Positions 1 to 7,418 of a stretch of 26,067 bases of DNA are shown one piece after another. Within the stretch, counting starts at the first letter, position 1. The number at the start of each line of letters is the position of its first letter. The position numbers were made by a program, and so were the translations under genes. Below the pieces are notes generated by a model. The model ran no database searches. It had not been told where the DNA came from and saw only the letters and a list, made by a program, of their open reading frames with translations. The DNA comes from Leptospiraceae bacterium (lineage in GTDB: Bacteria > Spirochaetota > Leptospiria > Leptospirales > Leptospiraceae): contig JAIXRB010000031.1 in assembly GCA_027485405.1 (NCBI GenBank), positions 1-26,067 of the forward strand, read 5' to 3'.

Positions 1-630
1 GGCCTATTGAAAAATCTTCCCATGGCGGCTCGCATGATTGAGGGTTTGCGAAAGTCCGTTTCTGTTCCTATCACAGCTAAAATGCGAATCGGCTGGAACG
101 CAGATCTTTTGAATTACCGAGAGACTGTTCACGTATTGCAAGAGTCAGGTGTGCAAGGAATCAGTGTCCACGGAAGAACCAAAGAAATGGGCTACTCTGG
201 TTCAGCCAATTGGGATATCATAGGCGAAATCAAGTCCTTTGCGAAGGTTCCTATCTTTGGAAACGGAGATGTAGCTAGCTACGAAGATGCTTTAGACAAA
301 AAGAAAAAGTATGGTGTGGACCTTGTATTGATTGGTCGAAATGCGATTGGCAATCCTTGGGTTTTTCAGAATTCGAATCATAGTTTTGAAATTAAGAAAT
401 GGTTAGTAACAGTTATAAATCATTTGGATAATATGATTCTTTTTTATCCTCCAAGTGAATATGCTGTTTTACTTTTTCGAAAGCATTTGAGTCGGTATCT
501 AAGTGTTCTTTCTACAAAGTTTCCAAACATAAAAATTCAAAAAAGAGATTTGCTTGAGATAAATGAATCCAATCAATTAAAAACTCGTTTACATGAGGAT
601 CTATTTTCGTATCAAACCTGCGGTATATAA
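1..630 (+). CDS. dusB: tRNA-dihydrouridine synthase, DusB type (5' end outside window)
   Basis: Dus enzymes reduce uridine to dihydrouridine in the tRNA D-loop using FMN and NADPH. The frame is open from base 1 (GGC CTA TTG...), so the TTG at 7 is an internal leucine and not a start. Visible family motifs are TAKMRIGW near the beginning, then VHGRT, GNGDV and GRNAIGNPW, which line the FMN and phosphate sites of the TIM barrel. The catalytic cysteine (in the N-C-G-C-P region of the family) would lie upstream of the window. The last ~80 residues form the C-terminal helical tRNA-binding domain. Family assignment is firm; the DusB subtype is inferred from general likeness. It ends 9 bases before the convergent dehydrogenase gene. 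Confidence 0.9.
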   Translation, partial: GLLKNLPMAARMIEGLRKSVSVPITAKMRIGWNADLLNYRETVHVLQESGVQGISVHGRTKEMGYSGSANWDIIGEIKSFAKVPIFGNGDVASYEDALDKKKKYGVDLVLIGRNAIGNPWVFQNSNHSFEIKKWLVTVINHLDNMILFYPPSEYAVLLFRKHLSRYLSVLSTKFPNIKIQKRDLLEINESNQLKTRLHEDLFSYQTCGI

Positions 631-650
631 ATCAAAGATTTATCTTATAT
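627..650. terminator. Weak AT-rich hairpin between convergent genes
   Basis: ATAAATC (627-633), loop AAA, GATTTAT (637-643) form a perfect 7-bp stem in the gap between the convergent dus and dehydrogenase genes, including both stop codons. It is followed on the plus strand by a T-rich run. The stem has only one G-C pair, so its terminator role is doubtful. Confidence 0.25.
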
Positions 651-1590
651 ATTTTTGAGCTATCTCTTCTGTTAGATTCCAAAAATCCTTTGCTTCACTA
701 ATATTATTAGCTGGATCCCCTTCGGGAAATTCGCACAATCCCAAACAATTGTGATAGTAGCCGCCTTTTTTCACATCTGGCTGAGTCGCAACATAAAGAG
801 AAGTTTGTGCTCCACGTTTAGGATCTAACATTATCTTTGATTTGAAATACTTTCCAATTTTTCCAGATTCCACTAAACCAGAAGAAACTACTCCAGGATG
901 CACAATGCAGACCGTATAATTTGGGTTTTGATTCTGTAGTTCTTTCGCAATCCAAATATTTCCTAGTTTTGATTGGCAATAGGCTTTCATCCCTCCGTAA
1001 TAACCTGAATAGGTTAAGTCCTTTGTGGCTTTTTTTTTTAGAATGTAAATATCTCCAGTCGTGATTACGATTCTAGGATTTTTAGAGAGAAAATTTTTAG
1101 TCAGTAAGTTTCTTAAAACTTGATGACCTAGAACATTTGTACCAAAGGCTATTTCAAAGTTTTGTTTGGTTTCTTCGTATTTAACAGGCCAGACTCCAGC
1201 ATTTTCGACTAAAATAGAAATTTTATTTCCACCAAGTATGGTATTGATTTCTTTTTCTCTGTTCTTTAACGAATCCAGATCACTTAAATCAGCTTTAAAT
1301 CGAAGAATCAATTCCTTCTTTATTCCATTTGAAATGAATTCTTTTTCTACTTCTGTTAATTTATCTTCTGATCTTCCTAATAAGATTGTTCGAATTCCCC
1401 GGGTTAAAAGTCCTCTCGCTATTTCCTTGCCAATTCCATTTGTGGCTCCTGTAACCAAAGCAGTCTGACTCACAAACGGAGAGGTTTCCGGGCAAACGAT
1501 AGTTTTTGCTTCTTGAGAGACCATAGCCAATGAAAGTCTTTGAAATACCGATTTGGGTAGAAGCTTTGGTTCCGAAAAAATTGCAATCAT
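640..1590 (-). CDS. Short-chain dehydrogenase/reductase, retinol-dehydrogenase-like
   Basis: NAD(P)-dependent oxidoreductase of the classical SDR superfamily, 316 aa. The Rossmann glycine motif TGATNGIG is at residues 47-54, NAG at 130-132, the catalytic Tyr-x-x-x-Lys pair at Y204 and K208, and HPG at 231-233. The strand that normally ends in the catalytic serine reads VITTG (175-179), so threonine seems to replace serine. An N-terminal extension of about 40 residues precedes the Rossmann fold; Met24 is an alternative start but has no better ribosome site than Met1 (AAAGGA and GAGAG lie upstream of Met1). The layout resembles WW-domain oxidoreductase/retinol-dehydrogenase-like SDRs acting on lipophilic alcohols; the true substrate is unknown. 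It lies 41 bases downstream of the START-domain gene on the same strand, so co-transcription is likely. Confidence 0.85.
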   Translation of the reverse strand: MIAIFSEPKLLPKSVFQRLSLAMVSQEAKTIVCPETSPFVSQTALVTGATNGIGKEIARGLLTRGIRTILLGRSEDKLTEVEKEFISNGIKKELILRFKADLSDLDSLKNREKEINTILGGNKISILVENAGVWPVKYEETKQNFEIAFGTNVLGHQVLRNLLTKNFLSKNPRIVITTGDIYILKKKATKDLTYSGYYGGMKAYCQSKLGNIWIAKELQNQNPNYTVCIVHPGVVSSGLVESGKIGKYFKSKIMLDPKRGAQTSLYVATQPDVKKGGYYHNCLGLCEFPEGDPANNISEAKDFWNLTEEIAQKYIR

Positions 1591-1631
1591 CTCTCGTTAT
1601 ATCCTTTAAAAAAAAGTAAACAAATCGTTTT

Positions 1632-2300
1632 CTAATCTTTGATCCATTCAACCCTTGTATCTTTGAATTTTCCTTCTTCAATCGCCTTTTGCAAGTTTAA
1701 CATTGTATTCATCGGAGTATCTGTTATTGCTAAATTGATCACAGACTGAGGAATAGAACCCCCTGGTTCAAAGTGAGCTTGGTATTCGATTCTAATTTTT
1801 TTTCCGTCTGAAGAGCCGATCTTCCAAACGGCTTCAAATCGATCCATTCTTGTTACACCAGATGGAGGCGGTTTGGTGGGATACTCTATTTTCTTTAACT
1901 TTATAGTCACAGTTTTAGTCTTTTCGTTTTGATCGGCTATTCTCTCAACAATGACATCTCGGTCAGACACTGGCCAGGGTGCTCCATTGCGGATGTAAAC
2001 AATGCTTTTCTTAATTCCTTGGCTAAGAACTTGTAGCTCTTTGCAATTGAAATATAGGTATTTGCAGGAATCCACATCAGAAAGCAAGCTAAAGACTTGA
2101 GATTGGGTAGATTCTATCTCTACAGTTCCTAGGAATTCCTTGACATCGGAGCCTTCATATTCTCGAAGCTTAACCACAATCCCATTCTTTCTTTTGGCCT
2201 CGCTCCAATCAGAACTCTGGGCAAAAATTGAAATGGGACTTAAATATGTAATCACCAGATAAAATAAAAAGTAATTTAAGATTGAAGTTAAATGATTCAA
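1632..2300 (-). CDS. Secreted START-domain (lipid-binding fold) protein, TTG start
   Basis: A 222-aa protein of the START/SRPBCC fold, which forms a cavity for lipids or other hydrophobic ligands. I start it at TTG 2300, preceded by AAGGGGAATAA as ribosome site. This gives a good signal peptide (hydrophobic core, then SIFAQ, cleavage near residue 28). The frame stays open to an ATG at 2360, but that upstream stretch contains the transcription terminator of the lipoprotein gene and adds residues before the signal peptide, so it is unlikely to be translated. The motif PWPVSDRD at about residues 108-115 is the typical START-like signature of bacterial secreted members; SVINLAITDTP comes near the C-terminal helix. 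Ligand unknown. Probably periplasmic or surface-associated. It lies between the LipL21-like lipoprotein and the dehydrogenase. Confidence 0.8.
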   Translation of the reverse strand: MNHLTSILNYFLFYLVITYLSPISIFAQSSDWSEAKRKNGIVVKLREYEGSDVKEFLGTVEIESTQSQVFSLLSDVDSCKYLYFNCKELQVLSQGIKKSIVYIRNGAPWPVSDRDVIVERIADQNEKTKTVTIKLKKIEYPTKPPPSGVTRMDRFEAVWKIGSSDGKKIRIEYQAHFEPGGSIPQSVINLAITDTPMNTMLNLQKAIEEGKFKDTRVEWIKD

Positions 2301-2320
2301 ATTATTCCCCTTTAAAGTCC

Positions 2321-2351
2321 AAAAAAAAACCCCAGCGTATAGCCAGGGTTT
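2321..2351 (-). terminator. Intrinsic terminator after the LipL21-like gene
   Basis: On the minus strand AAACCCTGGC, loop TATAC, GCTGGGGTTT (2351-2327) form a 10-bp stem (two G-T pairs) followed at once by a run of nine T on the minus strand (2329-2321). It lies 32 bases past the lipoprotein stop codon and 21 bases before the START gene's TTG. It should strongly reduce read-through, so the downstream genes get partial read-through or need their own promoter. Confidence 0.9.
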
Positions 2352-2382
2352 CTTGAGCAAGTCTTAGTTTGATGCTAAGCTT

Positions 2383-2964
2383 TTATTGAGCGGCTTTCGC
2401 TTTGCTTTCAAAAGCTTTTTGTCCGCCAGCATATCTCATGTAACCTACACACTGACATTCAACCCAAGTTTCGACTTCGCCGTCGCCAACACAGATTCCA
2501 GTGTCGTTATTGAGTGAGCAACAGTCATACACTCCTGTTCCAGAAATTGATCCTTTTGACTCGGATACGATTACTGATCCAGTAGACTGACCATCGGAAA
2601 CACCGGATGCTTGCTCTAGGTATTCACCGATCACTTTTCTAAGAGCATCCCCAGAGACTTGGAGTCTTGCGGCTTCTCGGCAAGTGGATTGCTTCATAGC
2701 AACAGAGTTTTGCTTGATTGCTTTTTCAGAAGCACGAGCGCTGAACTTCATATAGAGATAATCTAGGTCTTTCTTGTCTTTTCCTTTGCAGTACTCAGCT
2801 GGGCTTTCTCCGCGTTTTGCCGCGGCTGTGTCTGGTGCGCATGCCCATCCTTCAAAAATCCAACCATTCTTCCCAACGGTAGTGGCATCTCGGCGGGAAT
2901 CACTTGGCCCGCAGGAAACTAGAATCGCAGAAATTGCGACTAAAACGAAAAGGGTTTTTTTCAT
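2383..2964 (-). CDS. lipL21: LipL21-like outer-membrane lipoprotein
   Basis: Leptospiral surface lipoprotein, 193 aa. A signal peptide (MKK, then a hydrophobic core) ends in the lipobox AILVSC, with the lipidated cysteine at residue 18. From memory of LipL21, many landmarks agree in order: DATTVG (26-31), GW-x-FEGW (34-40), a KFSARASEKA stretch (73-82), STCREA (93-98), GVSDG (121-125), GVYDC (144-148) and ECQC near 169-172. LipL21 is an abundant outer-membrane lipoprotein of leptospires, reported to bind peptidoglycan and to inhibit neutrophil peroxidase in pathogens; whether this homologue does either is unknown. The mature chain has nine cysteines counting the lipidated one, more than I expect for the pathogen protein. 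It has an AAGGAG ribosome site ten bases from ATG, a strong promoter and its own terminator, all fitting high expression. Confidence 0.88.
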   Translation of the reverse strand: MKKTLFVLVAISAILVSCGPSDSRRDATTVGKNGWIFEGWACAPDTAAAKRGESPAEYCKGKDKKDLDYLYMKFSARASEKAIKQNSVAMKQSTCREAARLQVSGDALRKVIGEYLEQASGVSDGQSTGSVIVSESKGSISGTGVYDCCSLNNDTGICVGDGEVETWVECQCVGYMRYAGGQKAFESKAKAAQ

Positions 2965-2986
2965 AAAAAAACGGCTCCTTACCGAT

Positions 2987-3016
2987 ATTTTAAGAGATGA
3001 AAGTAAGGGCTGTCAA
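2987..3016 (-). promoter_or_regulatory. Strong sigma70-type promoter of the LipL21-like gene
   Basis: On the minus strand a perfect -35 TTGACA (3016-3011) is followed by an 18-base spacer and -10 TAAAAT (2992-2987). The ATG is 22 bases further on, with AAGGAG between. The same 73-base gap must also serve the plus-strand gene starting at 3038. Confidence 0.8.
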
Positions 3017-3037
3017 TCCTTTCTAACAAAAAAAACC

Positions 3038-4594
3038 GTGATTCGCATCCTCCACCACCTAAGCCTTTTTTCACTCTTTTTCATCATTTTTACCCAAAAT
3101 AGAGTATATGCTTCTGAGATTGCATACCTACCAACTGAAGTCACGGGCGATGTTCCCAGCTTTATGGGAACAAAAGAAGAAGCAGGCGAAGAACTAGCGC
3201 ACCTTAGTAGGCACTATTTAAAACTTGAATACTATGCTGAAATTCTAAGTGCCAAGTCGATGATGGCTTGGGACAAAAATCAATCAAAAACAGATTCTAA
3301 TCTAAACTTGCTCTGTATGGAATGGGAAGTACATTTCGTAGCTTTTGACAGCTTGGATTTTGGAAATCCCAATTTGATCCAAACAGAGATTTACAATTGC
3401 AAAACCAAAGGAAGGACAAAGATCTCTTCTCAATTGAAATCTAACTTTGTACTATCATTGGCTAAGCATATAGAAAAATCCTTTCGATTTTTGCCTCCAA
3501 ATGTAAGCCTTCAGCAAAACAAACCAACGAATACTGTTGAAATGAACTTTCTGATAGATATAAACGGGTCCTATGCGTATTATAAAAAGGATCTTGTAAA
3601 AGTGATCCAGGGATTCGTGGATAGCCCAAACATTTTATTAGGAGTCTATTCAGCTAGAAAAGACAAAACCATTCGCATTCCAGCAACCATCGATCACACT
3701 GAAATCAAAAACTATTTTGAAGATCTCCAGTGGTCAGGTAACAATTCTGGAGAAACCATACTTGACTTACTGAAATCTTTGCTTGCCAATGCCAAATCCC
3801 AAACCAAGGCAGAAAGAAAGAATTATATCTTATTTTCTGGTTCCGTAAAGGACAAAGAAACTGCATTGATCCAAACATTGAATCAAATTCGTCAACTGGG
3901 CTATCAAAATACGATTATACTAACTAACCACGTTGATCTTTCAGTTATGCGAAGTCTGCAAAGAATTGCGAAATCCAGCAGTTCGCGGATTTTTTCGATC
4001 ACAGATTACCAAACCGTTGGAACGGTAAATGGCAATTATGCCATTCTGTTAAAAGAAGGCCGAATCTATTCTACGAAGAACTCAATCTTTCCTCCGTTTC
4101 GATTTGAAGAGGATGGATATCAAAAATGGGATCCAGGCTTAGTTCGATCCTATGTCCCAGATTTGAATCCTTATACAATGGCAGAAGCATTTGAAAAGTT
4201 AGTAGATTTCCGAGTTCTAGAAAAACGGGATATGGAGACAGACCTAACAAGTCTTTTTGCCCAGGAATTCGAGAAAAGGGGAAACGATAGTTCAGAGTAT
4301 AAGACAGTCTTAGTCACCATGAGGGGCGAATCCTTTTGGATACGATTGCCTATCAACGAGGCTTTTGTAGAAGGAAAAGAATACCTTATTTTGACCGAAT
4401 TTTCCTTAGATCCTCTGTCTAGCTACGGAATCCAAAACCACCCGGGCAGAACAAAGCTTTTAAAACCTAATTCTTCTTATCCTAAACTTTTAGGAGTTTT
4501 ACCATCGCAAGGCAAAAAGTTTATAGAAACCAATGGCATTCAAAGATTCCATGGATACATTCTAGGAACAATTAGTGCCTCAAAAAGATTCTGA
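3038..4594 (+). CDS. Exported protein with von Willebrand factor A-like domain
   Basis: Function unknown; 518 aa from a GTG start at 3038. The frame is open much further upstream (to 2774), but that part overlaps the LipL21 gene antisense, so I reject it. GTG gives a clear signal peptide: basic start, hydrophobic core, cleavage after VYA at about residue 25. No good ribosome site is visible before the GTG, so the start is uncertain. The middle part follows the vWA fold order: FLIDINGS (D174, N176 and S178, a modified metal-site D-x-S-x-S), a helix, YILFSGS at 263-269, then a strand-helix-strand block (IILTNHVDLSVMRSLQRIA, then RIFSIT) like the end of vWA domains. It probably acts in the periplasm or at the surface in protein contacts. 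Its end overlaps the next gene by 20 bases, so the two are probably translated together. Confidence 0.7.
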   Translation: MIRILHHLSLFSLFFIIFTQNRVYASEIAYLPTEVTGDVPSFMGTKEEAGEELAHLSRHYLKLEYYAEILSAKSMMAWDKNQSKTDSNLNLLCMEWEVHFVAFDSLDFGNPNLIQTEIYNCKTKGRTKISSQLKSNFVLSLAKHIEKSFRFLPPNVSLQQNKPTNTVEMNFLIDINGSYAYYKKDLVKVIQGFVDSPNILLGVYSARKDKTIRIPATIDHTEIKNYFEDLQWSGNNSGETILDLLKSLLANAKSQTKAERKNYILFSGSVKDKETALIQTLNQIRQLGYQNTIILTNHVDLSVMRSLQRIAKSSSSRIFSITDYQTVGTVNGNYAILLKEGRIYSTKNSIFPPFRFEEDGYQKWDPGLVRSYVPDLNPYTMAEAFEKLVDFRVLEKRDMETDLTSLFAQEFEKRGNDSSEYKTVLVTMRGESFWIRLPINEAFVEGKEYLILTEFSLDPLSSYGIQNHPGRTKLLKPNSSYPKLLGVLPSQGKKFIETNGIQRFHGYILGTISASKRF

Positions 4595-5387
4595 AAAAGA
4601 CCCCATCTGGATCACCGAGAGTTCTTTAACATCTAAGCTTTATAAATCTCTAATTGAAACTTCTACACAAGCCAGCTATATCACGTTAGAGGGATCAGTC
4701 GGATCAGGAAAAACATTCTGGATTGAGCAATTGAAGCGCTCCCTGGGAAGCAAGCGACCTAGTTTGCATTTTTCTTCGTTCAATGAAAAATCCGAAGAAG
4801 ATCTAAAGAAAATCTTAAAAGATTGGCAAAGTAAAAAGTATAAATCTGATCAGAAAATCTGGTTTCTAGAGTGGAATGAACAAGATATCAAGTTTTTGAA
4901 TCAATCGGCAACAGGCAAAGAGCTTTACAAAGAGTTCAATCTGATTCGTTTTAAAATTCCTTCCCTAGACCAACGTAAAACAGAGATTCCATTTTTTGTT
5001 CAGGAATTTTCAAAGGCAATCTGTAAAAAATGGAAACGAAAGCCACCTACTTGGGAACCAGCAGTTTTGGAAAGAATTCAGAATAGAGTGTTTTCTAACA
5101 ACTTACATGGACTATTTGATTTTGTTTCCGCTTGTCTCTCTTTTCAAACTGGCTCCAAGATTAAGATTCTAAAAATTCCAAATACAGTGTGGTCCAGCGA
5201 TGATGGTGGATTGAACATAGTTCCAGGTTATACGATGTTGCAATACGAAAAAGACATTATTCTAGCCAATTTAAAGTACATGAATGGCAATAGAGAAAAA
5301 ACAGCTCAATTGCTTGGGATTTCTGTTCGTAATTTGTATCGAAAAATAGAGGAATATCAGCTCGACGTGGGCTCACTTAAGATTTGA
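4575..5387 (+). CDS. Shortened NtrC-type AAA+ protein with Fis-like DNA-binding tail
   Basis: 270 aa, GTG start preceded by AGGA with a 7-base spacer. Walker A GSVGSGKT is at 40-47, and a Walker-B-like strand IWFLEWNE at 95-102 has the usual acidic pair disturbed. Residues 131-185 (LDQRKTEIPFFVQEF... onward) match the lid part of NtrC-family activators, where the family reads L-R-x-R-x-E-D-I-P. Residues ~224-262 form a Fis-type helix-turn-helix (NGNREKTAQLLGIS, then VRNLYRKIEEY). There is no receiver or other sensor domain, and I cannot find the GAFTGA loop needed to contact sigma54, so it probably cannot open sigma54 promoters. More likely it is a DNA-binding regulator or architectural protein descended from an enhancer-binding protein. 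Its 3' end overlaps the opposing holA end by 31 bases. Confidence 0.75.
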   Translation: MPQKDSEKDPIWITESSLTSKLYKSLIETSTQASYITLEGSVGSGKTFWIEQLKRSLGSKRPSLHFSSFNEKSEEDLKKILKDWQSKKYKSDQKIWFLEWNEQDIKFLNQSATGKELYKEFNLIRFKIPSLDQRKTEIPFFVQEFSKAICKKWKRKPPTWEPAVLERIQNRVFSNNLHGLFDFVSACLSFQTGSKIKILKIPNTVWSSDDGGLNIVPGYTMLQYEKDIILANLKYMNGNREKTAQLLGISVRNLYRKIEEYQLDVGSLKI

Positions 5388-6475
5388 AAGATTTCCAAAA
5401 TTCTTTGGTTAAAATAAATTCTACCTTCTTCGTCTCTTAAACCTGATTTGAATTTAATGTTCAGATTCAAAATGATTTCATAGATCTGGATCAAGGATTT
5501 TGTAGTAAAAAGAGAAGCCTCCTTGATCAACTGGTTTCTCATATGGTAGTTTCTACCTTCGGAATAAGAATAAAATCGTAAGTATTCGACCATAATTGGG
5601 ATGGGGACTTCTCCTCGATTGTTGATACGAAGAATTCGAAATTTTCGAATCTCGTCTAACTTGTTAAGTAATCGACTTAAAAAACTTAGGATTTCCGAAT
5701 TCTCGTATTCGAATTTTGTAAATTCTTTAAAAAATTCTCCCTTTCGTGAGAAAATCAAATGTTCCACCAAGTTTTGTATATTTAAGGAGGATTGACCAAA
5801 GAGAACATTTTCAACATCTGATTTTGAAAATTTCTTTTTATTCAAAAACAGCTTTAGTTTTCTAAGGTTCTTAATGTACGCACCCGTGTGAGGTGGAATT
5901 TTATGTACAAATTCGTCAGCGGCTTCTGGCTCTAATTCGATTCCTTCTTGTTCCAAAGCTTCATTGAGCGCTGGTTTGATATCTTTGGAATAAATGGCTT
6001 TCGGCTTGTACAAACTGAACTCACCCTGAAACAGCTTATGAAACGCGGCAGGCAAATCCTTTTGATCGTAATGAATTAAGAAGTGAATGTCGGATGAGAT
6101 AGATGGAACATTTTTTTGGAAGGCACTGGCTATGTCTTTGAATTCGGAAGATGCTTTGGAATCTAAAAGGGGTTTGAAAAAGCTAGAACCGTTTTTTAGA
6201 ATGATCAGCTTATTTGGAAAAAACATATCGGGAGTAAAGACTTCAGCAAAGAGCTTACCATGATCGCCGGATTCGGAGACAAAAACCAGAATCTCTGCGA
6301 CAATTCCAGATTTTTCTAGAACCTCTTTGTAGTGTTCTATCGCGATTTCGAACTCGAAGGAGTCTTCAGAGACATAAACAAAGATAGACGGAAGTGGAAT
6401 TTTCTTGATCTTGAGTAACTGATAGAGAGATCCAAGCTCGGTGCCTGTTTTTTTTGTTTCCGTTTTTTCTTTCAA
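5357..6475 (-). CDS. holA: DNA polymerase III delta subunit (HolA-like)
   Basis: Delta is the clamp-loader subunit that opens the beta sliding clamp. The 372-aa length and general layout fit the HolA family: an N-terminal domain starting with a strand like SIFVYVSEDSFEFE, then LIILKNGSSFF near residue 95, DIHFLIHY around 130, a helical middle (EGIELEPEAADEFVHKI, then the NLRKLKLF helix), and the C-terminal collar domain. As usual for delta, the P-loop is absent. Sequence identity in this family is low, so I rely on layout. Start is TTG at 6475, preceded by CCAGGT. It diverges from the 6515 gene with only 39 bases between. Its end overlaps the AAA/Fis gene tail to tail. Confidence 0.75.
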   Translation of the reverse strand: MKEKTETKKTGTELGSLYQLLKIKKIPLPSIFVYVSEDSFEFEIAIEHYKEVLEKSGIVAEILVFVSESGDHGKLFAEVFTPDMFFPNKLIILKNGSSFFKPLLDSKASSEFKDIASAFQKNVPSISSDIHFLIHYDQKDLPAAFHKLFQGEFSLYKPKAIYSKDIKPALNEALEQEGIELEPEAADEFVHKIPPHTGAYIKNLRKLKLFLNKKKFSKSDVENVLFGQSSLNIQNLVEHLIFSRKGEFFKEFTKFEYENSEILSFLSRLLNKLDEIRKFRILRINNRGEVPIPIMVEYLRFYSYSEGRNYHMRNQLIKEASLFTTKSLIQIYEIILNLNIKFKSGLRDEEGRIYFNQRILEIFQILSEPTSS

Positions 6476-6514
6476 AGTCTAAACCTGGAGCGTAAGCGAG
6501 GCGATAATCAGAGT

Positions 6515-6832
6515 ATGGAATTATCAGGTTCAGTGGCAAGAGTTTCTGGAAATTACGATGGGAGTTCTTTGTATATGTACTCCGGTTACAATACCAAGCC
6601 CGTCGAAAAAGTAGACAAAGTAGATAGTGGTTTGCAAGGACCAGCTGTAGTCGATAAAGCTTCACCTGCTTATAGCACAAAGCCAGTCGAAGAAGTGGGA
6701 AAGGTGCAGTACCAACAGCAAGAGCAAAAGCCTCTTCCTGCAGACTTTCAAGCTAAGGCAGACGCTTTTCAAAACAATCCTCAAAAGAAAATGAACTATA
6801 GCCCGGGAGACCTTCTAAGTCTTTACGCTTAG
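6515..6832 (+). CDS. Small protein with an internal repeat, unknown function
   Basis: 105 aa, not recognised. It contains two copies of a short motif: YNTKPVEKVDKV (residues 25-36) and YSTKPVEEVGKV (residues 53-64), about 28 residues apart. The middle is rich in Gln, Lys and Pro, with low-complexity QYQQQEQK, and the C-terminus ends NYSPGDLLSLYA, which looks like a conserved tail. There is no signal peptide, membrane segment or cysteine. Likely mostly disordered and cytoplasmic. The ATG has only a weak ribosome site (GAGG 13 bases upstream). It diverges from holA, and its stop overlaps the convergent maf stop by four bases. Coding nature is supported by the tight fit between neighbours and the repeat being kept at amino-acid level. 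Confidence 0.65.
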   Translation: MELSGSVARVSGNYDGSSLYMYSGYNTKPVEKVDKVDSGLQGPAVVDKASPAYSTKPVEEVGKVQYQQQEQKPLPADFQAKADAFQNNPQKKMNYSPGDLLSLYA

Positions 6833-7380
6833 TTCCAGTATTGTTTCCAACTATCTGCTCTCTGTAAGAAGGAGCGGATAGGAAAGCCCACCACATTTAA
6901 ATAAGATCCATACCATTCCTTTACAGGGCTCGCACGGTCCTGAATTCCGTAACTACCTGCTTTATCAAACGGGCTTGCTTCTCTCAAATATCTTTCCCTT
7001 TCTATGTCGTTCCATGGAAAAAAGAGAACATCCGTTTTCTCTATAAAGAAATCAAAAGCACCGTTCTCATAAAAACAACCTCCGGAAAAAACAGAGTGCA
7101 CTCTTCCAGATAGCAGGCGCAAGATGTCCATAGCCTCTCCATCAGATCCTGGTTTCTGTAAAATCTGATCTCCAAGAACTACAATGGTATCGATCCCCAA
7201 AGCGAGATCACTTGGATTCGTCCAAATTGACTTTGCTTTGCAAATTCGCTCAAGATAGGCTAGGGGATTCTCCCCAGGCTGTGAAGATTCATCGATTTCG
7301 GCAGGAACGGCATTGAATTGAAATCCTAGGTCACTTAGGATTTGGATGCGCCTAGGTGATTTACTTCGTAGTACAAACAA
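6829..7380 (-). CDS. maf: Maf-family nucleoside triphosphate pyrophosphatase
   Basis: Maf enzymes hydrolyse non-canonical or selected nucleotides (dTTP, UTP or m7GTP depending on subtype) to the monophosphate and pyrophosphate, and are cytoplasmic. Length 183 aa is normal. The N-terminal phosphate-binding motif LRSKSPRR is at residues 4-11, the ID-E motif at 29-31, the catalytic aspartate D64 within GIDTIV, K76 in QKPG, and DKAGSYGIQ in the last third. The latter resembles the YhdE-like dTTP/UTP subtype, but I am not sure of substrate. The start is TTG at 7380: the conserved strand begins at the very next residue, so no later start is possible. No strong ribosome site is seen. Confidence 0.9.
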   Translation of the reverse strand: MFVLRSKSPRRIQILSDLGFQFNAVPAEIDESSQPGENPLAYLERICKAKSIWTNPSDLALGIDTIVVLGDQILQKPGSDGEAMDILRLLSGRVHSVFSGGCFYENGAFDFFIEKTDVLFFPWNDIERERYLREASPFDKAGSYGIQDRASPVKEWYGSYLNVVGFPIRSFLQRADSWKQYWN

Positions 7381-7418
7381 TTGATTGCTATTTTCTCTTC
7401 GTTGATTAGTTTCAGACC

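Noticed and set aside
1361..1681. 106-codon minus-strand frame across the dehydrogenase/START junction
   Set aside because: It overlaps two well-supported genes in another frame and shows no motif.
2774..3037. N-terminal extension of the vWA-like frame to ATG 2774
   Set aside because: It runs antisense through the LipL21-like gene and its promoter, and would place about 88 residues before a good signal peptide that starts at GTG 3038.
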